Of a stretch of 64,000 nucleotides of DNA, positions 1 to 6,915 are shown one piece after another. The stretch is from RGIG7213 sp045540335 (GTDB taxonomy: Bacteria > Bacillota > Clostridia > Oscillospirales > CAG-272). The translations under genes and the position numbers were made by a program. The notes beneath the pieces are model-generated. The model worked only from the letters and a program-made list of their open reading frames with translations, was not told where the DNA came from and searched no databases. Location of the stretch: positions 91,767 through 155,766 of the forward strand of contig JAZQHC010000044.1 of NCBI GenBank assembly GCA_045540335.1, in the 5' to 3' direction. Every line of letters starts with the position of its first letter. Positions within the stretch are counted from its first letter, which is position 1.

Positions 1-363
1 TTCACATAAGCGGGCAATAGTACCCAAAATGTCGTCTGCCTCGTAGCCTGCACATTCTAAAGTTGAAATGCCCATTGCCGATAATACCGCTTTGGCGTAT
101 GGTAGCTGCATTGCCAATTCTTCGGGCATACCTTTGCGTTTTGCCTTGTATCCGTCGTACTTCAGATGTCTGAAGGTAGGGGCTTTAAGGTCAAATGCGG
201 CTGCACAAAAATCAGGCTGAACAGACTCTACATTAGACCACACGGTATTTACCAAACCATATACGGCGTTTGTGAACAAACCGCTTTTCGTAGTTAACGG
301 GCGAATACCGTAGTAAGCCCTGTTTATTATACTGTTACCGTCAACAGCCAGGAGTTTTTTCAT
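1..363 (-). CDS. polA: DNA polymerase I, N-terminal part (cut by window edge)
   Basis: The minus strand is open for 121 codons from the ATG at 361-363 and runs off the left edge. Seen: the start MKKLLAVDGNSIINRAYYGI, then AAFDLKAPTFRH, and GYEADDILGT at about residues 106-115. These are the metal-binding aspartate and EADD signatures of the 5'-3' exonuclease (FEN) domain at the N-terminus of bacterial DNA polymerase I. The family role is removal of RNA primers and gap filling in lagging-strand synthesis and excision repair. A GGAGG lies just upstream of the ATG. The polymerase half is outside the window, so a stand-alone exonuclease cannot be excluded, but PolA is far more likely. It is divergent from the L,D-transpeptidase gene. 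Confidence 0.9.
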   Translation of the reverse strand, partial: MKKLLAVDGNSIINRAYYGIRPLTTKSGLFTNAVYGLVNTVWSNVESVQPDFCAAAFDLKAPTFRHLKYDGYKAKRKGMPEELAMQLPYAKAVLSAMGISTLECAGYEADDILGTIARLCE

Positions 364-405
364 AAAACCTCCGTAAGAACTTGTTCATAAAATATAATTT
401 TACCT

Positions 406-434
406 ATTATATCACAGCGAAAAGTGTATTTCAA
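406..434 (-). promoter_or_regulatory. polA promoter (sigma-A type)
   Basis: On the minus strand TTGAAA (429-434), a 17-base spacer and a perfect TATAAT (406-411) lie about 45 bases before the polA start. Spacing and match are those of a vegetative promoter. Confidence 0.7.
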
Positions 435-482
435 GGGGCAATTTGTTATTTTCTTGATACAAAAAAAGAACAATTTGTTTTC

Positions 483-511
483 TTGACATTATCGTTATTA
501 TGTGGTAAAAT
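483..511 (+). promoter_or_regulatory. Promoter of the dockerin/L,D-transpeptidase gene
   Basis: TTGACA (483-488), a 17-base spacer and TAAAAT (506-511) precede the TTG start at 579 by about 65 bases. The -35 sits in the second copy of an imperfect direct repeat (CAATTTGTT..TTCTTGA) whose first copy is at about 439-460. Confidence 0.75.
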
Positions 512-578
512 GTAACGAAAAGATCTGTGTATCACACAAAAAAGTTGTGATATACTTCCAAAAAAAGGAGGATATGTT

Positions 579-1523
579 TTGAAAAATAAAGGTTTCATAA
601 GGATAGTTTGTATATGCCTTGCGGCTATTCTCGGCTTGTCTGCCGTTTTTGCTTCCATATACACGGTGAAAACATTTGCAAATGCCGAGCTTCGCGCTTG
701 CGACCCCAACAGGGACGCCATCGTTAACACCAAGGATATAATAAGGACTTTAAAGTATATTAAAAATCCTGCAGAATATCCGTATTCTGCCGATGCCGAC
801 GCAAACAGAGACGGCGTTATAGATTACAACGATACTAATATGATGGAAGCTAATCTTGGGCAAGTGTATAATAAACCCGATTTTTCAAACATCTCCACAG
901 TTATTCCGTTTATGCCGCATTATAAAACGGCAGATACATATTTTGTTGTAGTTCAAGGCTCGGGTACTTCGTGCACCCTTCATGCCTTTACCATAGAAAA
1001 CGGCAAAGTGCACCCCCAATTCGTTTGCACAGGCTACATAGGCAGAAACGGTGTGTGCAACCCTGAGGATAAATACGAGGGCGACGGTAAAACCCCTGCG
1101 GGCGTGTATTCAATGGGCGAATGCTTCGGCGTTTCATCTGCACCTTGCACGGTTCCGCGCGGATATACGGTAGTTACAAGTGATGATTACTGGGATAGCA
1201 ACAGTACATCTTCAACATATAATCAGCACGTAAAGGGCTGGCAAAAGAATTCTGCATGGCACGCATCGGGGCAGTATGAAAAGCTTATAAATTACAAAAC
1301 CTCGTACGCTTATGCGGCAATGATAAACTATAACGTAAACCCCGCAGTGCCTTACAAGGGCAGTGCAATATTCCTGCATTGTACCGTTCCTTCTGATACT
1401 TCCAGCAGCGGATGCATTGCTATTCCGAATTCGTATATGAAAAAAGCGCTTGCTCTTATGGAAGACGAGGTATATATAGCCATCGTTCCCAATGCACAAG
1501 CACTTGAAAAGTATTTTGCATAA
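579..1523 (+). CDS. Secreted dockerin-like plus L,D-transpeptidase (YkuD) protein
   Basis: 314 residues, starting at TTG 579 with AAGGAGG about seven bases upstream. An N-terminal hydrophobic segment (residues about 8-28) is a signal peptide or anchor. Residues about 40-92 carry two Asp-rich loops (DPNRDAIVNTKD and DANRDGVIDYND), the calcium-binding pattern of a type I dockerin. Residues about 110-310 form a YkuD-type L,D-transpeptidase domain: GKTPAGVYSMG, then His267 (IFLHCT) and the nucleophile Cys279 in SSSGCIAIP. The family forms 3-3 crosslinks in peptidoglycan or attaches proteins to it. The dockerin suggests docking to a cohesin-bearing surface protein; that is inference, because no cohesin is visible here. 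The catalytic residues are intact. It appears to be a single-gene unit. Confidence 0.85.
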   Translation: MKNKGFIRIVCICLAAILGLSAVFASIYTVKTFANAELRACDPNRDAIVNTKDIIRTLKYIKNPAEYPYSADADANRDGVIDYNDTNMMEANLGQVYNKPDFSNISTVIPFMPHYKTADTYFVVVQGSGTSCTLHAFTIENGKVHPQFVCTGYIGRNGVCNPEDKYEGDGKTPAGVYSMGECFGVSSAPCTVPRGYTVVTSDDYWDSNSTSSTYNQHVKGWQKNSAWHASGQYEKLINYKTSYAYAAMINYNVNPAVPYKGSAIFLHCTVPSDTSSSGCIAIPNSYMKKALALMEDEVYIAIVPNAQALEKYFA

Positions 1524-1578
1524 TATTGCTTGAATCAGTCGGCAGATTTCAGTTTTGTATTGAAGTCTGCCGATGTTT

Positions 1579-2337
1579 TTATACTTTTAATAATACGAGT
1601 GAAGCACCTATAACTAAAAAGCCTGATATCAGCCAGAAAAGCGTTTGTTTATGCCCGCAGTTTTTTTCTGCAAGCGGTATCAGCTCTGCAAAGCATAAGT
1701 AAACCATAATGCCTGATGTTGCGGCAAATATCATGCCGCTTACGGTATCGTTCATAAAAGGGCGCAGTATAAACCAGCCAAGCAATGCGCCTATCGGTTC
1801 TGCAACGCCTGATATCACCGAAGCACCAAAGCCGCGAAGCCTGCTGTGCGTTGCATACGCAATAGGCATGCATACGGCAAACCCTTCCGGAATGTTGTGT
1901 AAAGCAAGTGCGAAAAACGTGGGCAACGCCGCCTCTTGCCCTTGCAAAACAGCCATAAAGGTTGCCAGCCCTTCGGGAAAATTATGTATAGTTGTTGCTA
2001 AAACCGTGTAAATTCCCGCCATCATCACATGGGATGACGTGCTTTGCTTTTCAGGCAGCAGCCATTGCAATAGTACCATAATTCCAATGCCTGCAAAAAA
2101 GCCGATGTTTGTAAGAAAAAATGCCCAAAAAGTATCGTTTCCAAGGGCGTTTTGTGCCTTTGTGAATATTTCAGTAAATGAAATGTATATCATTATTCCC
2201 GCCGAAAAAGCGAGGCATACGCCTAAAGCTTTGTCGGCGTTTTTTGCATTTTTGGTAAAAAAAACAGCGCATCCGCCAAGGCAAGTTGCCAGCCCTGCTA
2301 CCGCAGTTAATAAAAAAGCAGTAAGGATAGAATTTAT
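1579..2337 (-). CDS. ZIP family divalent metal transporter
   Basis: Polytopic membrane protein of about 252 residues. Seen: paired helix signatures HNFPEGLATFMA and HNIPEGFAVCMP, which are the metal-binding HNxPEG motifs of ZIP/ZupT transporters (zinc, iron or manganese uptake along the gradient). The reading frame stays open upstream to a TTG at 2418, but a strong AAAGGAGGTG at 2343-2352 lies inside that extension. The family-like N-terminus (NSILTAFLLTAVAGL) begins right after it. No ATG, GTG or TTG lies at a good distance in this frame; the candidates are ATT (2338-2340) or ATA (2335-2337). I placed the start at the best-spaced codon; TTG 2418 or GTG 2373 are the conventional alternatives. 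A second ZIP gene is at 56764. Confidence 0.85.
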   Translation of the reverse strand: MNSILTAFLLTAVAGLATCLGGCAVFFTKNAKNADKALGVCLAFSAGIMIYISFTEIFTKAQNALGNDTFWAFFLTNIGFFAGIGIMVLLQWLLPEKQSTSSHVMMAGIYTVLATTIHNFPEGLATFMAVLQGQEAALPTFFALALHNIPEGFAVCMPIAYATHSRLRGFGASVISGVAEPIGALLGWFILRPFMNDTVSGMIFAATSGIMVYLCFAELIPLAEKNCGHKQTLFWLISGFLVIGASLVLLKV

Positions 2338-2485
2338 AATAACACCTCCTTTACAGAAAGTATATTCGTACACCGTTAAGCGTGTGCAAAGTAGAAAAAA
2401 GACGAATTTTATCCGCAAGTAACAGATTTTTTTGCAAATTTACAAAAAGTTTATATTTTTTGTTACCCGATAGGGCAAAAACCTC

Positions 2486-2514
2486 TTGCAAAATTTTTGA
2501 GTGTAATATATAAT
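2486..2514 (+). promoter_or_regulatory. Promoter of the mraZ (dcw) operon
   Basis: TTGCAA (2486-2491), exactly 17 bases, then a perfect TATAAT (2509-2514). Transcription would start near 2521, leaving a leader of about 100 bases before mraZ. No other equally good promoter is seen until the region upstream of ftsZ. Confidence 0.75.
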
Positions 2515-2557
2515 AAGTGTGGCGAAGTGGAGTAAAAGTGATGCCGAAGTTCATAAA

Positions 2558-2587
2558 TGTGGAGAACTATGTGGATTGTGTGGATAA
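2558..2587 (+). promoter_or_regulatory. TGTGGA repeat cluster in the mraZ leader
   Basis: Three copies of TGTGGA at 2558, 2570 and 2579. The last reads TGTGGATAA, a perfect reverse-complement DnaA box (TTATCCACA). Related GTGG or GTG repeats sit at 2519, 2527 and 2538, next to the transcription start. MraZ is known in other bacteria to bind short direct repeats at its own promoter, so autoregulation is one reading and DnaA binding another. Neither is proven by the sequence. Confidence 0.45.
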
Positions 2588-2624
2588 CTTCGCAAATTTC
2601 TTAAGATTGGAGGGGCAGAAAAAG

Positions 2625-3047
2625 ATGTTTGTAGGCGAATTCGAGCATACGGTTGACGGAAAAGGTCGAATTTTCGTACCTGTCAAGTTTCGTGAACAAT
2701 TAGGCACGGATATCTACATATCATGCGGCTTCAGCGGATGCGTTACGGTATTTACATCAGAAGCGTGGGAAAATTTATCTTCGCAAATAATGTCTGCACT
2801 GCCCGCCATCAACGGGGAAGTGCCGAAGCGCTCCGTGTTCAGAAGAACGCAAAGTGCAGAGGTGGATTCCAGCGGAAGAATATTATTGGGCACAAAGCTG
2901 CGCGAACATGCAGGGATAATCAAAAATGCCGTTATCGTCGGCATGGGCGACAGAATAGAAATTTGGTCTGCTGAAAGATATGCAGAGCTTATAGAAAACG
3001 AAAACGTTGAGGAAATAAAAGAACTGTTTGCAACGTACGGAATGTAA
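2625..3047 (+). CDS. mraZ: Transcriptional regulator MraZ
   Basis: 140 residues, typical for the family. Seen: MFVGEFEHTVDGKGRIFVPV at the N-terminus and a second DxxGR motif (EVDSSGRILLG) near residue 85, giving the two AbrB-like SpoVT/MraZ folds. MraZ binds DNA at the head of the dcw operon and tunes expression of division and wall genes; it is the first gene of the cluster here. The ATG at 2625 has GGAGGGG upstream with a rather long gap (about 11 bases). The frame is open further up to an ATG at 2541, also preceded by GGAG, but family alignment starts at MFVGEF, so I use 2625. Confidence 0.93.
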   Translation: MFVGEFEHTVDGKGRIFVPVKFREQLGTDIYISCGFSGCVTVFTSEAWENLSSQIMSALPAINGEVPKRSVFRRTQSAEVDSSGRILLGTKLREHAGIIKNAVIVGMGDRIEIWSAERYAELIENENVEEIKELFATYGM

Positions 3048-3063
3048 CGGAAAGGGGAACGGT

Positions 3064-4017
3064 GTGAGTAAAAATACTTCAGCAGAAGACTTTTCCCATT
3101 ATTCCGTAATGGCTTCGGAATGTATAGAAGGTCTTAACATAGATCCCGACGGTATATATTGCGACCTTACTTTGGGCGGCGGCGGCCATAGCGAGTTGAT
3201 TGCACAAAGGCTGAAGGGCGGAAAGCTTATCTGTGTTGATACGGATAAAACTGCAATAGCGGCGGCAAGCAAGCGGTTGCAGAAATATAACGACAAGATC
3301 GTTTACGTAAATAATAATTTTAAAAATATAGAGGATATACTTCAATCGCTTAGTACCGAAAGGATAAACGGCGCGCTTATTGATTTGGGTGTATCTTCTT
3401 TTCAGCTTGATTGTGCAGAACGCGGCTTTTCCTACATGCAAGACGCACCGCTTGATATGCGCATGAATACCTCTGACCCCGTAAGTGCTTACAACATTGT
3501 AAACGAGTATTCCGAAGCTGATTTGAAAAAGATAATATACACGTATGGGGAAGAAAATTTTGCTTCATCTATTGCGAAAAAGATAGTTTCGGCAAGGGAA
3601 GAATCACCTATACAAACAACGCTTCAGCTTGTTGATATAATAAAATCGGCAATGCCGCAAAAGGCGAAGGTTGGCGGGCATCACCCCGCAAAACGAACAT
3701 TTCAGGCCATAAGAATAGCCGTAAACAGCGAATTGGAAATAATTGAGCCTACGCTCGTATCACTTATAAACCATCTTGATATCGGCGGCAGACTGTGCGT
3801 TATCACCTTTCATTCTTTGGAAGACAGAATAACGAAGCAAACGTACGCAAACGCCGCAAGCGGTTGTACGTGCCCTGCTGATTTTCCGATTTGTGTGTGC
3901 GGAAAAACCCCGAAAATAAAGGTATTAACGAAAAAGCCGATCTTGCCTACGGAAAAGGAATTGCAGGAAAACCCAAGATCCAGAAGTGCTAAATTACGAA
4001 TTGCGGAAAAAATATAA
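3064..4017 (+). CDS. rsmH: 16S rRNA (cytosine(1402)-N(4))-methyltransferase
   Basis: 317 residues from the GTG at 3064 (AAAGGGG six bases before it). Seen: HYSVMASECIEGL, the SAM-binding DLTLGGGGHS, LIDLGVSSFQLD, DMRMNTSDPVSA, and the C-terminal FHSLEDRITKQ and NPRSRSAKLR, the family hallmark end. RsmH methylates C1402 in the decoding centre of 16S rRNA using S-adenosylmethionine. It follows mraZ by 16 bases, the standard order of the dcw cluster. A cysteine-rich stretch (CTCPADFPICVCGK) before the C-terminus is also common in the family. Confidence 0.95.
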   Translation: MSKNTSAEDFSHYSVMASECIEGLNIDPDGIYCDLTLGGGGHSELIAQRLKGGKLICVDTDKTAIAAASKRLQKYNDKIVYVNNNFKNIEDILQSLSTERINGALIDLGVSSFQLDCAERGFSYMQDAPLDMRMNTSDPVSAYNIVNEYSEADLKKIIYTYGEENFASSIAKKIVSAREESPIQTTLQLVDIIKSAMPQKAKVGGHHPAKRTFQAIRIAVNSELEIIEPTLVSLINHLDIGGRLCVITFHSLEDRITKQTYANAASGCTCPADFPICVCGKTPKIKVLTKKPILPTEKELQENPRSRSAKLRIAEKI

Positions 4018-4031
4018 AAGAAGGTAAAAAA

Positions 4032-4556
4032 ATGACGGCGGAAAACCATACAAATCAAATTGCGGTATCTGCAAATATTGCCCTTGCAGAAAGGCAGAAT
4101 ATTTTGCCCGCAGAAGATATAAAAAAGCTTAAGATAAAAGAAAAAACTTTTACTAAAAAGGAAAAATCGAAAACCCCGCTTCCTATCGGAACGGTGTTTA
4201 TGTCTGTAATATGTGCCCTGATGCTGATGTTTATCGTGTTTGTCAGCGTTCAGGTAACAGACTATAACAACAAGGTAACGGCGTTAAGCGGCGAATTAAA
4301 GCATCTTGTAGAGGAAGAGGAAGAAATAAACTTCAAGCTTTCGCAAAAAAACGATCTTGAATATATAGAAAAGCAAGCAGCCGCCATGGGCATGGTAAAA
4401 GAAGATAAGCTGCCCAAAAAACACGTAAGCGTTGCAGGCGGCGATTCCGTGCAGGTTCTTGCCAAGGATGATGAAGAGGGTGGCTATTCGATATCTGCAT
4501 TGTTTTCTGCCTTGGGCGATAGTTTAAGCGATATAATGGAATATATTCAGAATTAA
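4032..4556 (+). CDS. FtsL/DivIC-like septum protein
   Basis: 174 residues. A basic cytoplasmic N-terminus of about 55 residues is followed by one membrane helix (about 54-78, IGTVFMSVICALMLMFIVFV) and then a heptad-like charged stretch (KHLVEEEEEINFKLSQKNDLEYIEKQA), a short coiled coil facing outside. This layout, and its place between rsmH and the PBP gene, are those of FtsL. In the family, FtsL pairs with DivIC and bridges FtsQ to FtsW/FtsI at the septum. Sequence conservation is low in this family, so the call rests mainly on architecture and synteny. SDs and spacing fit one operon. Confidence 0.75.
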   Translation: MTAENHTNQIAVSANIALAERQNILPAEDIKKLKIKEKTFTKKEKSKTPLPIGTVFMSVICALMLMFIVFVSVQVTDYNNKVTALSGELKHLVEEEEEINFKLSQKNDLEYIEKQAAAMGMVKEDKLPKKHVSVAGGDSVQVLAKDDEEGGYSISALFSALGDSLSDIMEYIQN

Positions 4557-4610
4557 GATAATATAATTAACAAGATTCAATTTTATATTTACTGAAAGGG
4601 ATGGCGAACA

Positions 4611-6857
4611 ATTAAAAGTATAAAACCGAAACGTATAAACTGGCAAGACAGGGCATTGGTAATTATACTTATGTCCGCCATACTTTTTCTTAGCGGCAGA
4701 CTTTTTTATCTGCAAATATTAAGCTACGACGAATATCAGAAAAAAGCCGCCGAAAATATCACAAGGGAAACAAGCGTTTCAGCCTCGCGCGGAAAAATAT
4801 ACGACAGAAACGGTATAATCCTTGCAGATAACAATACCGTGGAACGTGTGTTTATTTCTCCTGCGGATATAGACGGCAACGCCGAAAGAAGGCTGATAGC
4901 TGAAAATCTTTCGCGTATATTAGATGTTGATTACGATTTCGTTTACGAAAAGGGCGGCCTTGTAAAGCGTAAGGACGAAACGATCAAAAAAGGCGTCGGC
5001 AAGGAAGAAGCCGATATGGTAAGGGCGTTTATTGCCGAATACGAGCTTGACTGCGTGCACCTTGTTACCAGCACCGAAAGATATTATCCTTACGGTAATT
5101 TGCTGTCGCACGTTCTCGGCTTTACAGGTACAGACGGGCAAGGCCTTTACGGTATAGAATTTCAATACGACGATTATCTTACGGGCACATCAGGTAAGAT
5201 CATCACCGCTAAAAACGGCCTTGGTCTTGATATGCCGTATAAATATGAAAGCTACGTAAAAGCGGTTGACGGTTGCGATCTTGTTTTGACGATAGATTAC
5301 AATATTCAATCAATTTTGGAAAAATATCTTGAAGATTGCCTTGAAAATGCCGATGCGCAAAACCGTGTAACGGGCATTATCATGCATCCGAAAACTGGCG
5401 AAATACTTGCAATGGCAACCAAGCCCGATTTTGACTGTAACGATCCATATACGTTAGATGCTGCCTCGCAAGCAAAGCTTGATAATTGCCAATACGAGGT
5501 GGGCACAGACGAATATCGTGCCCTGAAAACCGAGCTTTTGGGAATAATGTGGTCCAATAAGGCAATAAACGACTTGTATGAGCCCGGCTCTACCTTTAAA
5601 ACGGTAACCTGTTCTATGGCGTTGGAAGAGGGGAAGGCAACGCGCCACACCTCGTATTATTGCCCGGGTTATCACATAATAGAAGGCTACGGAAAAATAA
5701 AATGCCATAAAACGTACGGCCACGGTGCTTTGGATTTTGATGCCGCACTTCAAAAGTCGTGCAACCCCGCGATGATGATCACGGCGGCAAAGCTTGGCGA
5801 AGAAACGTTTTACGAATATTTTGAATCCTTTGGATATAAAGAAAAAACGGGTATAGACCTCCCCGGTGAGGCAAGTACGTACTGCCATAGCTTTGAAAAC
5901 TTCAATCAAACGGAATTGGCGGTTTATTCCTTCGGCCAAACGTTTAAGGTTACCCCCATAAGGCAGTTAACGTCCGTCTCAAGTATTGCCAACGAAGGTA
6001 AGCTGCTTACACCGCATATGGTAAAGCAGATACTTGACGAAGACGGAAACGTAGTTAAAAATTTTGAAACTGAAATCAAGCGCCAGGTAATATCATCAAA
6101 CACGGGCGCACAAATATGCGACATAATGGAAAAGGGCGTTACCAACGGTATCGGTGCGGTAAACTCGTACGTTGCAGGGTATAAGGTAGGCTCTAAAACG
6201 GGAACGTCGGAAAAACGTGATAAGCCCGATGCCATGGGTACGTTTACCTTGCGCGTAGGCTCTTGCGTATCTATTGCCCCGGCGGATGATCCCAAGGTGT
6301 CGCTGATAGTAATAGTAGATGAACCCAACCTTGAATTAAGCAGAACAGAGGGTTCTATAATAGCAGCACCGTATAACAGTAAAATACTTGCAGAGGTATT
6401 GCCGTATCTCGGCATCGAGCCGGAATATTCATCTTCCGATGGCAATATGAAGCAGTTGACTATGGGCAGTTATATAGGTGCAGACGTAAGCTCTGCCAAA
6501 AGCAAGCTGCAAAGCTTGGGATATTCGGTAACTGTGCGCGGCAACGGCACGACCGTAACGTCTCAAATGCCGAAGGCGGGTGATACGCTGGTCGTAAAAG
6601 AAGGTAAGGTAATTCTTTATACAGGTACGTCAGAGGGCGAAAAGCAAATAAAGGTTCCGGACGTAATGGGCAAATCACCGATACAGGTAAACGAGATAAT
6701 AACGGATCTCGGCTTGAACATAGGCGTGCAGGGGGCGGTTGCATCTAAATCCGCATATGCCGTAAAGCAATATCCCGAAGCGGGAAGCATGGTTGCCGAG
6801 GGCACTGTTGTAACGGTGGAATTTATGTATATGGATGAGATAATAGGTAATAACTGA
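4611..6857 (+). CDS. Septal class B penicillin-binding protein (FtsI/SpoVD type)
   Basis: About 748 residues. Order: short cytoplasmic tail (KPKRINWQDRA), membrane helix, PBP dimerisation domain (SASRGKIYDRNGIIL), transpeptidase domain with STFK (active Ser near 325), SCN in KSCNPAMM and KTGTSEK near 530, then two PASTA domains (from about 625 and 685). It crosslinks septal peptidoglycan as partner of FtsW. In spore formers this slot may hold SpoVD, which acts on cortex; two PASTA domains favour vegetative FtsI/PbpB, so I leave the symbol open. Start: the first standard start in frame is TTG 4656, which would cut into the membrane helix. The basic tail is in frame from an ATT at 4611, ten bases after GAAAGGG. 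An ATG at 4601 opens a four-codon frame only. Confidence 0.9.
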   Translation: MKSIKPKRINWQDRALVIILMSAILFLSGRLFYLQILSYDEYQKKAAENITRETSVSASRGKIYDRNGIILADNNTVERVFISPADIDGNAERRLIAENLSRILDVDYDFVYEKGGLVKRKDETIKKGVGKEEADMVRAFIAEYELDCVHLVTSTERYYPYGNLLSHVLGFTGTDGQGLYGIEFQYDDYLTGTSGKIITAKNGLGLDMPYKYESYVKAVDGCDLVLTIDYNIQSILEKYLEDCLENADAQNRVTGIIMHPKTGEILAMATKPDFDCNDPYTLDAASQAKLDNCQYEVGTDEYRALKTELLGIMWSNKAINDLYEPGSTFKTVTCSMALEEGKATRHTSYYCPGYHIIEGYGKIKCHKTYGHGALDFDAALQKSCNPAMMITAAKLGEETFYEYFESFGYKEKTGIDLPGEASTYCHSFENFNQTELAVYSFGQTFKVTPIRQLTSVSSIANEGKLLTPHMVKQILDEDGNVVKNFETEIKRQVISSNTGAQICDIMEKGVTNGIGAVNSYVAGYKVGSKTGTSEKRDKPDAMGTFTLRVGSCVSIAPADDPKVSLIVIVDEPNLELSRTEGSIIAAPYNSKILAEVLPYLGIEPEYSSSDGNMKQLTMGSYIGADVSSAKSKLQSLGYSVTVRGNGTTVTSQMPKAGDTLVVKEGKVILYTGTSEGEKQIKVPDVMGKSPIQVNEIITDLGLNIGVQGAVASKSAYAVKQYPEAGSMVAEGTVVTVEFMYMDEIIGNN

Positions 6858-6915
6858 CCTTGCGCCATATCTCTTAAAGGAAGTTTAAAGATATTATCCG
6901 AAAAGGGTGATCTGT

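Noticed and set aside
438..492. Direct repeat CAATTTGTT..TTCTTGA as an operator pair
   Set aside because: Imperfect and AT-rich; the second copy is explained by the -35 element. Not enough for a claim.
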